Positions 8,790 to 18,578 of a stretch of 34,311 nt of DNA are shown here, one piece after another; within the stretch, counting starts at the first letter, position 1, and each line of letters begins with the position of its first letter. The stretch is from an uncultured Helicobacter sp. (lineage in GTDB: Bacteria > Campylobacterota > Campylobacteria > Campylobacterales > Helicobacteraceae), in the NCBI GenBank assembly GCA_949287835.1, contig CASEHV010000004.1, positions 1 through 34,311 on the forward strand, written 5' to 3'. A model generated the notes under the pieces. It worked only from the letters and a program-made list of their open reading frames with translations, made no database searches and was not told where the DNA came from. A program made the translations under genes and the position numbers.

Positions 8790-11065
8790 ATGGCAAATTT
8801 ATTAAAAAATGGCAAAACTCTATCACAAGAGAGACAAGAAATACTAGATAGGACAAAGGCTACAGGCTGCTATAATGGTCTTACAAAGCTTGAGTTCAAA
8901 GAGAGTAATCCTATCGGCTATGAAAAGATTTTCTCAAAGCTAAGAGGTGGCATCGTGCATGCTAGAGAGACTGCAAAAAAGATTGCCGCATCGCCTATCG
9001 TAGAGCAGGAAGGCGAACTCTGCTTTACCCTTTATAACGCAGTCGGAGATAGCGTCCTAACATCTACGGGTATTATTATCCATGTGGGAACTATGGGTGC
9101 GGCTATCAAATACATGGTAGAAAATGGCTGGGAGGATAACCCTGGCATTTATCCAAAAGATATTTTTACCAACAATGACTGCGCTATCGGGAATGTGCAT
9201 CCATGCGACATTATGACTCTTGTGCCAATCTTTTGGGACGAGAAACTCATAGGCTGGGTTGGCGGCGTAACGCATGTTATCGACACTGGCTCTGTAACGC
9301 CGGGCTCTATGAGTACTGGGCAGGTGCAAAGATTTGGTGATGGATATATGATTACATGTAGAAAGACTGGAGCAAATGATGAAAGCTTCAAAGACTGGCT
9401 ACATGAATCTCAGCGAAGTGTGCGAACGCCTAAATATTGGATTCTCGATGAGAGGACAAGAATTGCAGGCTGCCACATGATACGCACATTAGTAGAGGAA
9501 GTCATACAGCAAGAGGGCATTGATAATTATATGAAATTCATCAATGAAGTCATAGAGGAGGGACGCAGAGGTCTAGTCTCTCGCATTAAATACACTACAA
9601 TCCCCGGCGTGTATCGCAAGGTCGCATTCGTAGATGTGCCTTATAAGCATGATGACATCGGCGTCTGCTCTGAGTTTGCAAAGCTAGATACCATCATGCA
9701 CTCACCTGTGGAGATTACTATCACTAAAGATGCGAATTGGAAGCTTGACTTTGAGGGTTCTAGCAGATGGGGTTGGCATAGCTTTAATGCAAACACATGT
9801 AGCTTTACAAGTGGAATCTGGGTTATGATGACACAGACATTGATTCCTACCTCTAGGATTAATGATGGCGCATACTTTGGCACGACATTCCACCTGCCAA
9901 AAGGCACATGGATGAATCCCGATGACAGAAGAACAGGACATGCGTATGCGTGGCACTTCCTAGTCTCTGGCTGGAGTGCGTTATGGCGTGGATTATCTCA
10001 GGCATACTACTCACGAGGCTACCTTGAGGAAGTCAATGCAGGAAATGCAAATACCTCTAACTGGCTACAAGGCGGCGGTATTAATCAAGAGGGTGAAATC
10101 CATGCGGTAAATAGCTTTGAGACTTCCGCATGTGGCACTGGTGCCTCTGCTATCAAAGATGGAATCAATCATGCCGCGGCTATCTGGAATCCAGAGGGTG
10201 ATATGGGTGATGTCGAGATATGGGAGATGGCAGAGCCTCTACTATTCCTAGGACGCACACCAAAGGCTAACACAGGTGGCTATGGACGCTATCGTGGCGG
10301 CTGCGGATTTGAATCTCTGCGAATGGTATGGAATGCACATGATTGGACAATGTTCTTCATGGGTAATGGCTATATGAATAGCGACTGGGGATTAATGGGT
10401 GGCTATCCATCGGCTAGTGGCTATCGCTTTGAGGCACATAAAACCGACCTTGAGAAGAGAATCAAAAACGAGGAAAGTCTGCCTGTAGGCGGCGACTTTG
10501 ACCCCAGAGCAGGAGAGTATGAGAAACATATCTCTAAAAATGCCCTAGTAAAACGTGATAAGCAATGTATGACAACAGAGGCTTGTTATGAAAACTATGA
10601 CTTATATCTAAACTATATGCGTGGCGGTCCTGGCTTTGGCGACCCTATCGAGAGAGAGACTGGTGCCATTGTAAAAGACTTGAATCTGCAGCTACTCCTA
10701 CCTGAGTATGCACTAAAAGTGTATGGTGCTGTGGTGAAGCAAGATTCTAAAGGCGTGTGGTCCTGCGATGAGGCTGCTACAAAGAAAAGGAGAGAATCAA
10801 ACGCTCTAAACCTACCAAAGAATGGCTAGAGGAGGAGCGAGAGAGGATTTTGGCTAAAGATGCAAGTAAGCAAGTGCAACACATGTATGCTACTAGCTTT
10901 GGTCTGTCATCTAAATTCTTGAATAACTTTAAAAGCTTTTGGAGACTTCCAAGTGATTGGGCGCTAAAAGAGGAAGAGCTAGATGTATTTACTTATGGCT
11001 CTAAGTATCGCATGGATTTATCAAAACTACCAGATGTAAAAACCGTGCAACTAACAGAAGAATAA
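8790..11065 (+). pseudogene. acxB: Acetone carboxylase AcxB (HyuB-type subunit), frameshifted near the 3' end
   Basis: AcxB is the second large subunit, of hydantoinase-B type. It has a good ribosome site (AAGGAG) and runs 679 codons in one frame with the expected HyuB landmarks (NDCAIGNVHPCD, GGPGFGDP). Near 10790-10800 the frame is lost. The other frame then gives KRSKPTKEWLEEERERIL and, from 10850, a natural C-terminus ending VQLTEE at 11065. Adding one base (for example an A, giving ..RREIKRSK..) yields about 758 residues, a plausible family length. The assembled form lacks roughly the last 80 residues. This is the second damaged gene of the operon. Confidence 0.85.
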
Positions 11066-11075
11066 GGAGAAAGTC

Positions 11076-11579
11076 ATGTCAAAATATACAAAAGAAGAGA
11101 TTAAATATTTGGTTGAAGGCACTCTTGATTGGGATACAACCTTTCGTATGCTTAGTATGCCAAAGGATTCTGAGAGGTTTAAGCTTTATTTAGAAGTATT
11201 GCAAGAAAAAGTAAGCTTCAAAGATAAGATTGTCCTACCGCTAGGACCTCATCTCTACATAGTGCAGAAGCCCGATAAAAAGTGGGTTACGCAGTGCAGC
11301 TGTGGATTTGAGTTCTGTGCGCCTGAGGAGAATTGGAAACTTTACGCACATATCTATGTGAGAGACACAGCAGAGAAGATGGAGGAAATCTATCCTAGAT
11401 TACTCGCTAGTGATACGCAGTGGCAGGTATATCGTGAGTATATTTGTCCTAAATGTGGCACTCTGCATGATGTAGAGGCACCAACGCCATGGTATCCTGT
11501 GATACATGACTTTGAGCCAGATATTAGAGCATTTTATGAGGATTGGCTAAAACTGCCATTGCCTGAACGTAAAATGTAG
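11076..11579 (+). CDS. acxC: Acetone carboxylase AcxC (small subunit)
   Basis: Small subunit of acetone carboxylase, 167 residues, typical for the family, with an AAGGAGAAAG ribosome site 10 nt after acxB. It carries two cysteine pairs, CSCGFEFC and CPKCG, that probably bind a structural metal, and the conserved PTPWYPVIHDFEPD segment. It is the only intact gene of the operon. Alone it has no known activity, so acetone metabolism depends on whether the acxA and acxB lesions are real. Confidence 0.92.
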   Translation: MSKYTKEEIKYLVEGTLDWDTTFRMLSMPKDSERFKLYLEVLQEKVSFKDKIVLPLGPHLYIVQKPDKKWVTQCSCGFEFCAPEENWKLYAHIYVRDTAEKMEEIYPRLLASDTQWQVYREYICPKCGTLHDVEAPTPWYPVIHDFEPDIRAFYEDWLKLPLPERKM

Positions 11580-11697
11580 ATTCTTGAAAAAAAAGGGGGG
11601 GGAACGTCTTTATGACGTAAATGCTTTGTGCTATGGCAAAAGCCCAGCAATCCGCAAGATGACAAATACTAATAGAATCTAAAATCTATGTCTTATA
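11580..11697. other. Gap after acxC with an A8G8 double homopolymer
   Basis: A run of eight A (11587-11594) is followed directly by eight G (11595-11602). A small inverted repeat, ACGTC..GACGT, follows and could serve as a weak terminator. No reading frame is credible here. The A8G8 tract is of a kind that slips, yet it is not in a recognisable gene. Confidence 0.5.
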
Positions 11698-11871
11698 TCA
11701 TGATGTCAATGCATCATAAATCATCTTTGCAACATAAATAATCAAACCTACGACAATAACAAACCCAAGAATCCACAAAATAATCGGTAATAAAACAATT
11801 AAGATTCTAATACCAATGTAGAGAAGTGCTATTAATACAATAATTGCCAATAAAGCTTTCAAAAACTGCAT
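11698..11871 (-). CDS. Small hydrophobic membrane protein, 57 residues
   Basis: The start at 11871 (MQFLKALLAIIV) is chosen because AAAGGATAT precedes it. A longer frame from 11961 would overlap the end of cmoA and adds no hydrophobic core. Almost the whole protein is two back-to-back hydrophobic stretches rich in I, L and V, with few charges at the ends. It is probably an inner-membrane miniprotein. No function can be assigned. It lies just downstream of cmoA on the same strand. Confidence 0.6.
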   Translation of the reverse strand: MQFLKALLAIIVLIALLYIGIRILIVLLPIILWILGFVIVVGLIIYVAKMIYDALTS

Positions 11872-11908
11872 GTTATATCCTTTAGAAAAAGGGTATATTA
11901 GCACAGAT

Positions 11909-12643
11909 TTATTTTCTTGCGAAGAAAAGGGCAAAATTAACCCACTTAAACAGAATCTCAATATGGCAAAATCCCGCCTTTTTCATCATCTCTATATTTT
12001 CATCAACGCTATAAGGCACTAGCACATTTTCTAATGCCTCACGTTTTTTGTATATCTCACTCTGACTATATCCCTGTCTGCCTTTATACTCATAGTAACA
12101 CTCAATCATCTGCGATTCTAATTTAGAATCTTGACTAATAATTTTCTCTGCAAACAAAAAGATTCCATGTCTATGTAATGATTGATAGATTTTATTGACT
12201 AGATTCTGTCTTTGTAGAGGTCTTATAAACTGCATGGTATAAAAAGCACTAATTACATGAGATGGTAGAAGAGTGCTTTGCAATATATCCTCACATAAAA
12301 AGCTAATGTCATATCCCATCGCAATAGCCTTCTTTTCTGCTAGTTTTATCATAGAGCTAGAATTATCAATGCCTATTAGCTTTGCATTAAGATTGCGAAA
12401 AGATAGATTATCGCTAAGATTGATTAAAACATTGCCCGTGGAGCTACCAATGTCATATATCACAATCTCATCGGATAAAGATTCTATATGCTTTAGAATA
12501 AAATAAATCGCAAGATTCATAATCTCATTATAAAAAGGAATGGAACGTTCAATCATATCATCAAAGACACTTGCTACCGTGTCGTTAAACTCAAACTTTG
12601 CATTAATATCATGCGTAAAAATATCATCTCTTTGCTTTTGCAT
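11909..12643 (-). CDS. cmoA: Carboxy-SAM synthase CmoA
   Basis: CmoA converts S-adenosylmethionine and prephenate to carboxy-SAM, used by CmoB to make the cmo5U wobble base in tRNA. The 244-residue length is normal. A class I methyltransferase fold is seen with the SAM loop YDIGSSTGN (63-71), the second motif IGIDNSSSM, and the family-typical start (RDDIFTHDINAKFEFN) and TMQFIRP segment. It reads minus, divergent from the small TPR-like gene at 12712. A function other than carboxy-SAM synthesis is unlikely given the N-terminal signature. Confidence 0.88.
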   Translation of the reverse strand: MQKQRDDIFTHDINAKFEFNDTVASVFDDMIERSIPFYNEIMNLAIYFILKHIESLSDEIVIYDIGSSTGNVLINLSDNLSFRNLNAKLIGIDNSSSMIKLAEKKAIAMGYDISFLCEDILQSTLLPSHVISAFYTMQFIRPLQRQNLVNKIYQSLHRHGIFLFAEKIISQDSKLESQMIECYYEYKGRQGYSQSEIYKKREALENVLVPYSVDENIEMMKKAGFCHIEILFKWVNFALFFARK

Positions 12644-12711
12644 ACAAACCTTTCAATTTTACGTATTTTAGATTCTATAATATCAAATACATTTTGCCTC
12701 TAAGGGATACT

Positions 12712-12999
12712 ATGAGCAGAAAACTTCTTAGCCTAGGATATATCTATGAGATACAGGGCAAACATACAGAAGCTATCGCATGTTTTGAACGTGTGCTAGA
12801 GAGCGATAGTAAAAAGCTAGATGCGACTATCATTAACGAAGCACGTCTAGGAAAGAGGGCAAATCAGATGGCATTAAAAATACGTGATAATAAAGAGCTT
12901 ATAACAAATGGCATGAATATGAGCCTAATGGAACACAGAATAGCGGAGTTTAGGAAAAATCCACAGAATCTAACAGGGTGGTTTAGTCAATGGAATTAA
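12712..12999 (+). CDS. Small TPR-like protein
   Basis: This 95-residue cytoplasmic protein starts at the ATG at 12712, preceded by TAAGGGA. An upstream TTG at 12694 is possible but has no ribosome site. Residues ~3-35 fit one tetratricopeptide repeat (LLSLGYIYEIQGKHTEAIA then CFERVLESD). The remainder is charged and helical. It overlaps the following gene by 10 nt, so the two are probably co-translated. It could act as a protein-interaction module; I cannot name the partner. Confidence 0.6.
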   Translation: MSRKLLSLGYIYEIQGKHTEAIACFERVLESDSKKLDATIINEARLGKRANQMALKIRDNKELITNGMNMSLMEHRIAEFRKNPQNLTGWFSQWN

Positions 13000-13286
13000 A
13001 AGATATGGTCATACAGACCTTAAATGAATTAGAAAATAGCGTAGATGAGAGAGGATATAGAGAGCTTGGAGGGATAAATACGGGGGAAATAGAGTTTCTA
13101 CACAGCTTTAAAGAGAGAATCTATGTTCTTTTTGAGGGATTAAAGCAAGATGAATTGTGGGAAGATAATGAAGGTAGCGATAGTTTGCAAAAAAAGTTTG
13201 ATTTAATGCTTGGATTTTTACAATTTCAACTAGCATTAATCGATGCAAGAATAGAAATTATTAATAAACATTTTGAGGAAGAATAA
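12990..13286 (+). CDS. Small conserved acidic protein, possibly CiaD-like
   Basis: A 98-residue, strongly acidic, helical protein without signal peptide or membrane span. Its start lies inside the end of the preceding gene. Its opening (MELKDMVIQTLNELE) resembles small Campylobacterales proteins that databases label CiaD-like, but I am working from memory and the match is weak. The gene is followed by a perfect hairpin (13288-13304). Confidence 0.5.
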   Translation: MELKDMVIQTLNELENSVDERGYRELGGINTGEIEFLHSFKERIYVLFEGLKQDELWEDNEGSDSLQKKFDLMLGFLQFQLALIDARIEIINKHFEEE

Positions 13287-13287
13287 A

Positions 13288-13304
13288 GTCCGCATTGTGC
13301 GGAC
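13288..13304. terminator. Perfect 7-bp hairpin between convergent transcripts
   Basis: GTCCGCA-ttg-TGCGGAC begins 2 nt after the stop of the small acidic gene and lies between it and the oppositely oriented tRNA-Asn. No T-run follows on either side, so it may stop or protect transcripts rather than act as a classical terminator. Confidence 0.4.
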
Positions 13305-13384
13305 AATTGGATTACATGATAGGTAAGTTTGTTTGGCTCGAGTTTCAACCAAAAAACATAAACAAAAGGAGAAACCATGTGATT

Positions 13385-13459
13385 TGGCTCCGGATGTAGG
13401 ATTCGAACCTACGACCAAGTGGTTAACAGCCACCTACTCTACCGCTGAGCTAATCCGGA
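13385..13459 (-). tRNA. tRNA-Asn (anticodon GTT)
   Basis: Read on the minus strand, the acceptor arm TCCGGAT pairs with ATCCGGA over 7 bp, followed by G and an encoded CCA. The D arm (GCTCAGCGGTAGAG) is standard. The anticodon loop reads CTGTTAA (anticodon GTT, Asn). The T arm contains GTTCGAATC. All arms close without mismatch. It stands alone, and no integrase or duplicated 3' end is seen next to it. Confidence 0.97.
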
Positions 13460-13608
13460 ATAAAAATTGACATTCTACACCCTTTTTCTAAAAAAGTCAA
13501 TAAATTATCATAAATTTCATAAAAATTACAAAATACAAAAAATTTTCAATTAACCAATAATTTTGTTTTGGCTTATACAATACAATCTTTATTTTTGGAG
13601 TTTTGTGA

Positions 13609-14187
13609 ATGAAAGTAGAAATATCAAATCAAGCAAAGATTCCTACCCGTTTTGGAATCTTTCATGCAAAATCCTTTAGAGAGTATCAACATGATGGCGT
13701 AATATTGGAGCATTTGGTTGTATTTAGCGAAGTGCTTCCAGAAGTACCGCTTGTGCGTGTGCATTCGGAATGTTTAACCGGCGATGTTTTTGGCTCTAGG
13801 AAATGTGATTGCGGTCCTGAATTAGCCTTTGCCATGGAAAAAATAAATGAGCATGGGGGTATGCTAATATATCTTAGGCAGGAGGGAAGGGGCATTGGAC
13901 TTTTTAATAAGATTAATGCCTATAAACTTCAAGATGAGGGAATGGATACCGTGGAGGCAAATGAAGCACTAGGATTTGCAAAAGATGCTAGGGAGTATGG
14001 CATAGTGGGAGAGATTTTCAAGCATTTTAATATCAAGAAAATCAAGCTTTTAACAAATAATCCACGAAAAATAGATGAAATGCAGAGATATGCAGAATGC
14101 GTTAGAGATAGTATTATTATAGAGCCAAATGAATACAATAAAAACTATCTTAATGTAAAAAAAGAAAAGCTAGGGCATTTATTATAA
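13609..14187 (+). CDS. ribA: GTP cyclohydrolase II RibA
   Basis: RibA performs the first committed step of riboflavin synthesis, opening GTP to the pyrimidine intermediate with release of formate and pyrophosphate. The zinc cysteines C55, C66 and C68 sit in HSECLTGDVFGSRKCDCG. The catalytic loop RQEGRGIGL (90-98) and the NNPRK motif are intact, and 192 residues is normal. A TTTGGAG ribosome site and a TACAAT box (13576-13581) lie upstream. The 3' end overlaps the end of the convergent gspF-like gene by 6 nt. Confidence 0.95.
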   Translation: MKVEISNQAKIPTRFGIFHAKSFREYQHDGVILEHLVVFSEVLPEVPLVRVHSECLTGDVFGSRKCDCGPELAFAMEKINEHGGMLIYLRQEGRGIGLFNKINAYKLQDEGMDTVEANEALGFAKDAREYGIVGEIFKHFNIKKIKLLTNNPRKIDEMQRYAECVRDSIIIEPNEYNKNYLNVKKEKLGHLL

Positions 14188-15357
14188 AGAGACCTCTAGC
14201 AACTGCCACATAGGACTTACAACGCTAAATGTTAGCCATGTTATAAAGATTCCCATAATAATGGTAGCCACAGGTTCTACTAGGGTTTTGATAGCCTTTA
14301 GGGATTGCTTATATTTTTTCTTATAAAACTTGGCATTTAGGATTAGTGCAGAATCTAATTTGCCTCCAGATTCCCCGCTTTTTATCAAAGATAAATTATC
14401 TATGCTAACATGTTTTGTAATGCTCTCAAACGCTTCGCTTAGTGGTTTGCCCTTATGCAAAAAATCATTCACTGGGGAAAACTCATTTTTAATATGTAGA
14501 TTCCCGATTAATTCATGGCATGTTTGGACGCTTTTATCAAATGGTGTTCCGCTTTTTAGCAGATAATATAATCCCAAAAAATATCGATACAACTCATAAT
14601 CTGCTATAAGATTCCCAATAACAGGAGTTTTTAATAAAACCATATCCCTAAAAGATTTAATTTTAAATAAATATCCAAGCCCAGCAAATACAAAAAGCAG
14701 TGCGGATAATAATTCTAATAAATGATTATTCAACGCATTGCTAATAAACAAGACATATTGCGTACTAAGCGGTAATTTCTCTCCTAGTGAATCATATATT
14801 TGTATAAACTCTGGAATCACAAAAATAGATATAATCGCAAAAACAACTAAAAATGCTAATAAAAGAATAATGGGATATATAAAAGCCCGTCTAATAGAGG
14901 AGTAAAATTTATTCTTACTTCCAATCTCCTTTGCACAAATGCCACAAATCTCTTTGACATTCCCTGATTTCTCGCCAATCTCAAATAATGCTATGACTAG
15001 ATTCCCACAGACCTCTCTGTGCTTTTTTAGTGCCACAGAAATATTTTCGCCACCATTTAATGTCTCTAAAATAGTATCTATGAGTTCTATATTTTCCTTG
15101 TGCGATAACCCCTCTCTTATTGCCTTAAAAGTGGCTATTAAATCAAAGCCATTGCCATAATTAAAACCTAGCTGCCAAAATACATTCTCTAACTCTACGC
15201 CACCCCCGCCAAAAGAGAGAATCTTTACAGGGCTAATATTAATCGGCAGGATAGAATCTCTTTTTGCCTTAGCAAATGCCTCAGAAAGATTATCTGCGAT
15301 AATGTATTTTGTCTTTTTTCCATTAAAGCCTTGATAATAGCATTTAAAGATTTTCAT
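14182..15357 (-). CDS. GspF/PilC-type inner-membrane secretion or pilus assembly protein
   Basis: A GspF/PilC-family polytopic protein of 391 residues, the inner-membrane platform of type II secretion, type IV pilus or transformation pseudopilus machines. It has the duplicated domain with the signature GEKSG (128-132) in the first half and SGESGG in the second. Hydrophobic spans lie at ~161-182, ~213-230 and ~362-385. It stands without other pilus genes nearby; only a small secreted protein lies 3 nt upstream. In related Campylobacterales such proteins serve DNA uptake, so that role is likely but unproven here. Confidence 0.85.
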   Translation of the reverse strand: MKIFKCYYQGFNGKKTKYIIADNLSEAFAKAKRDSILPINISPVKILSFGGGGVELENVFWQLGFNYGNGFDLIATFKAIREGLSHKENIELIDTILETLNGGENISVALKKHREVCGNLVIALFEIGEKSGNVKEICGICAKEIGSKNKFYSSIRRAFIYPIILLLAFLVVFAIISIFVIPEFIQIYDSLGEKLPLSTQYVLFISNALNNHLLELLSALLFVFAGLGYLFKIKSFRDMVLLKTPVIGNLIADYELYRYFLGLYYLLKSGTPFDKSVQTCHELIGNLHIKNEFSPVNDFLHKGKPLSEAFESITKHVSIDNLSLIKSGESGGKLDSALILNAKFYKKKYKQSLKAIKTLVEPVATIIMGIFITWLTFSVVSPMWQLLEVSL

Positions 15358-15360
15358 AAA

Positions 15361-15597
15361 TTAGTGTGATTGTGTAGTGTCGCATTCTTGATTATCCTGT
15401 ATCATAGACACTTTGCCATCTCCTTGTTTTAGCGCATTAGATAATGCACTACCACTAGAACCACATGAGGCATTCTCTATCACTATTGAATTGCCCTTAA
15501 CTGTTACTTTCTGCTCCTCCTCATGTGCTTTCTTATCAGCTGCATGGCAAAAACATGAGAAAATGATAGCAGATAGAATCAAAGATATTTTATTCAT
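15361..15597 (-). CDS. Small secreted protein with two distant cysteines
   Basis: A 78-residue protein with a clear signal peptide (MNKISLILSAIIFSCFCHAA), leaving ~58 hydrophilic mature residues. These include C45 and C72, which could form a disulfide in the periplasm. The end is rich in D, Q and T. A GGAG-like site lies just upstream. Only 3 nt separate it from the gspF-like gene, so the two are probably one transcript and it may help the pilus or uptake machine. I do not recognise the family. Confidence 0.6.
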   Translation of the reverse strand: MNKISLILSAIIFSCFCHAADKKAHEEEQKVTVKGNSIVIENASCGSSGSALSNALKQGDGKVSMIQDNQECDTTQSH

Positions 15598-15647
15598 TGC
15601 AAATCTCCATTAAAAGTTACATTCTATCATAAGTTACATAAATAACA

Positions 15648-18551
15648 CTAATTTGCATAGCTTTGTGCTAAATTTGCCTGCGATAGGAAATTAGGCTCTA
15701 TTTGTATGTATTGGGTAAAAAGATATTTATCTAGCTCTATGCTCCTACTTAACGTTGGCAGGGAATATTGTGCAACTATGCCTTTTTTTAGAATCTCTTG
15801 GTGTATTTCTCTTTTTGCAAAGATTGATTGCTCCTGCAAGATTCTAACCAACATATTTGAATCTGCTTTTTGTGCAAATTCGCTATCTGAGTGCACCACA
15901 AGTGTAAAATTATTGATGTACTTCTCTTTTAAATTGCCCTGCAATTTCTCTAGCATATCTTCTTTATCTTGAAAATATCCCACATTAAAGCTAATCGTGC
16001 TATCAAGCTGAAATAAAAAAGCAATAAGCATAACAACGCACACATAGAAAAAATCATCACCCTCATATACGCGTAACATTAGGGTATATGGCTTTTTTGT
16101 CTCATAGATATTATCATAATTAGCCACTCGTTTCATATTTTTTAGAAATGTGTTGTAATTATGGTTTAAGTTATATAAAAACTCTAATTCATCGATGCTT
16201 AAAATCTCATTAAAGCAGCCTATAATATCTGAGTAAAGACTATTTTTTCTTAATACATTATTTGGCTTTGCACCTAATAGATTTAGCATAAGAAGCCTTG
16301 AGCCAAAGGGTTGCAGTAAGCCTGGCATAAATATACGCGCACTTCCTGATATTAGCTTTGATTTATAGAATCCATTTATGCAAATAGAGATATTTATATG
16401 ATTAATAGCATAGTTTATCTCTGTTTTATTAAAGGTAAAGAGGCTAAAACTAGAGGCATTGTTTGGCATATTTTGTATGAGATTAAAAAGAGTGCTATTA
16501 TTTACACTAAGCGGCACAAATGCCTCCCTTGCTCTCTCGTAGATATAAGAATCTGTAAAAATAAGAATCTCTTTGTGAATATATCTAGCGTTTCGGATTT
16601 GCAAAAAGGCATTATGAAAATCATAAAAAGAACTAATAAATACGACATGCACACCGCCACGCCACATCAATGTATTATATAGTCCTGTATCATTCTGCCC
16701 TATTATCTCGTAGTTAGGATACACATTCTCCCTAGATTGTATTGTGAAAAATCTGTGTTCTTTCTGCACAGATTCTAAGAGATAATATAAAATCCTAGCA
16801 TTGAGGCTAGAATCCATATAGCTAACATTTCCTATCATGATATTACTAGCAAGGATACTGCCTATCTCATGAATTGCTAGATTCTCTGTATGGATAAAGA
16901 TGCTTCCAAGTGGTACAATGGAGACAGAGCTAGAATCCTCCAAAAGACGTTTATACTCATAGGCATAATATTTAAAGACATCAATTAGCATATAGACTTG
17001 CTCCTCTATAATGCTATCTGGCATATATTCCCTAGTGTGCTTTAGTAAGAAAAATGCCTCATTTGCCCTATCCCTTAAACTCGTAACGATTGATGAAATA
17101 ATATTAAGCGCAGAATCTAAATCATATATACCCATATCACTTAGATTCTCAAAAGTCATATTAGAAAAATTAGCCAAAATCTCATCTTTATTATCAATAC
17201 CTGTAAGAGTTCTCCTTATCTCATAGCTAAAGCTTTTGGTATTAAATGTACCTTGAGTATCCCATTGTATGCCCTCGCTTGTTTGTTTGCTAGTTTTGTT
17301 ATAGCTTTTAGAAAAACTACTGCAAAGTTTATCCCACTCTCCTTTTGTATTAAGACAATTTATCATAGATATTAAGCCGTGATTTAGAGACACAAACGCA
17401 TATTTTAGTCTAAAGGCAAGTGTGTGTGTAAAATCCCTCGTATAGCACTGCGTTGGAATAAGAGTAATGTTATCTTTTAGAATCTTAAATAATGGATAAT
17501 TTAGCTTAACATCAATCTCTACCCTAGCATTTAGCCCTATCTGCTCTAGGCTTTTTATAATAAATAAATCCTGCGTTACAAGGATACAATCCATAATATC
17601 CTCATACTCCTTGCATTTATCAAGCAATCTAAGCAGATTTGTCTTAACGCTTTGCTCATTGGTAAAAACTGAATTTACTCTATGATTAAATGAATTATTA
17701 AATTTCTCAATCTCATAATTGACATCTAAATCCTTGATTCTAGCTACAAGCTTAATTTGTCGCTTTTCTTTAAATCTTGCACTCAAAGAGGCTAATTTCT
17801 CTAACTTTTGTATAGAATCTAACTCATAGCTACATATAGATACGGCTATGATTCTATTAGAAACACTGCTCTCAATATTGCAAATAGATTCTAATATCTC
17901 ATAGAAAAACTCACCTGTGTTATCTAATAATAACTCCGTGCTGCCACATAGCACACATATATCTTTTAGATTATCACTCATGGATTCTATAAATTCATCT
18001 TTATTAACACTTGTATCAAAGACTAGATTCAAAGGATTCATCACAATATAATCTAAAAGCTCCATGGATAGAATCTCTTTACATATATCAAGAAAAGATT
18101 CTATATCTTTTTGCGTATTTGGCAGTGGCGATAAAATTGAAAGTGCATTTGGCATATTTTTGATAAATTTAACTTTTGATAAATCATCATTTAACAAGAA
18201 TCTTAGTTTAGCCCTCACATAATCTAATAGCATTTTCTCAGGCAGGATTCCATATCTATGCAGTATTACTCTTAGCATATCTCTACTGCTAAAGACATTG
18301 TGTTTAAAAAGATTATTAAACACATAATTATCCATCGCTTCTTTCATGCCCTGTGGAATCTTAGATTGCAGCTCTATATTTTTTAAATGTATTAGAGAAA
18401 ACTGCTCTATAAACTCTATATCGCTTTTATTCATAGCCTTGCAGCGACTATATGTATTAATGTCTCTGCTCCTAATATGTCGCTTATATTGTTTTAATAA
18501 TAGAGTAGCACCCTGCAATATACTCTCTATTTTTGCAGTATCCATTAGCAA
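15648..18551 (-). CDS. Degenerate PutA paralogue (proline/P5C dehydrogenase-like), likely not catalytic
   Basis: A 967-residue protein whose plan follows bifunctional PutA, which oxidises proline to glutamate, but shorter (H. pylori PutA is near 1185). Residues ~170-400 follow the proline dehydrogenase barrel: IKLVARIKDLDVNYEIEKF stands where PutA has the RLVKGA..EKV strand, followed by SVFTNEQSVKTN (PutA TKEETDAN), and CYTRDFTHTLAFRLK near the RRLxEN end. Residues ~490-770 follow the aldehyde dehydrogenase half: IMIGNVSYMDSS, WRGGVHVVFISS (for ETGGKN), SFSLFTFNKTEINYAINHI, and QPFGSRLLMLNLLGAKPN (for QPFGG..G.KAGGPN). The catalytic Glu and the GQxCS cysteine segment are missing. The frame is open over nearly 3 kb, so it is expressed or only recently silent. 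It may be a regulator or scaffold rather than an enzyme; homology is inferred from motif order. Confidence 0.6.
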   Translation of the reverse strand: MLMDTAKIESILQGATLLLKQYKRHIRSRDINTYSRCKAMNKSDIEFIEQFSLIHLKNIELQSKIPQGMKEAMDNYVFNNLFKHNVFSSRDMLRVILHRYGILPEKMLLDYVRAKLRFLLNDDLSKVKFIKNMPNALSILSPLPNTQKDIESFLDICKEILSMELLDYIVMNPLNLVFDTSVNKDEFIESMSDNLKDICVLCGSTELLLDNTGEFFYEILESICNIESSVSNRIIAVSICSYELDSIQKLEKLASLSARFKEKRQIKLVARIKDLDVNYEIEKFNNSFNHRVNSVFTNEQSVKTNLLRLLDKCKEYEDIMDCILVTQDLFIIKSLEQIGLNARVEIDVKLNYPLFKILKDNITLIPTQCYTRDFTHTLAFRLKYAFVSLNHGLISMINCLNTKGEWDKLCSSFSKSYNKTSKQTSEGIQWDTQGTFNTKSFSYEIRRTLTGIDNKDEILANFSNMTFENLSDMGIYDLDSALNIISSIVTSLRDRANEAFFLLKHTREYMPDSIIEEQVYMLIDVFKYYAYEYKRLLEDSSSVSIVPLGSIFIHTENLAIHEIGSILASNIMIGNVSYMDSSLNARILYYLLESVQKEHRFFTIQSRENVYPNYEIIGQNDTGLYNTLMWRGGVHVVFISSFYDFHNAFLQIRNARYIHKEILIFTDSYIYERAREAFVPLSVNNSTLFNLIQNMPNNASSFSLFTFNKTEINYAINHINISICINGFYKSKLISGSARIFMPGLLQPFGSRLLMLNLLGAKPNNVLRKNSLYSDIIGCFNEILSIDELEFLYNLNHNYNTFLKNMKRVANYDNIYETKKPYTLMLRVYEGDDFFYVCVVMLIAFLFQLDSTISFNVGYFQDKEDMLEKLQGNLKEKYINNFTLVVHSDSEFAQKADSNMLVRILQEQSIFAKREIHQEILKKGIVAQYSLPTLSRSIELDKYLFTQYIQIEPNFLSQANLAQSYAN

Positions 18552-18578
18552 ACCTTATAGAAAACTCTTAAATACTAG

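Noticed and set aside
11872..11961. N-terminal extension of the small hydrophobic protein.
   Set aside because: It overlaps cmoA, is not needed for the membrane core, and the internal ATG has a good ribosome site.
13385..13459. tRNA-Asn as an integration site.
   Set aside because: No integrase and no duplicated tRNA 3' end nearby.
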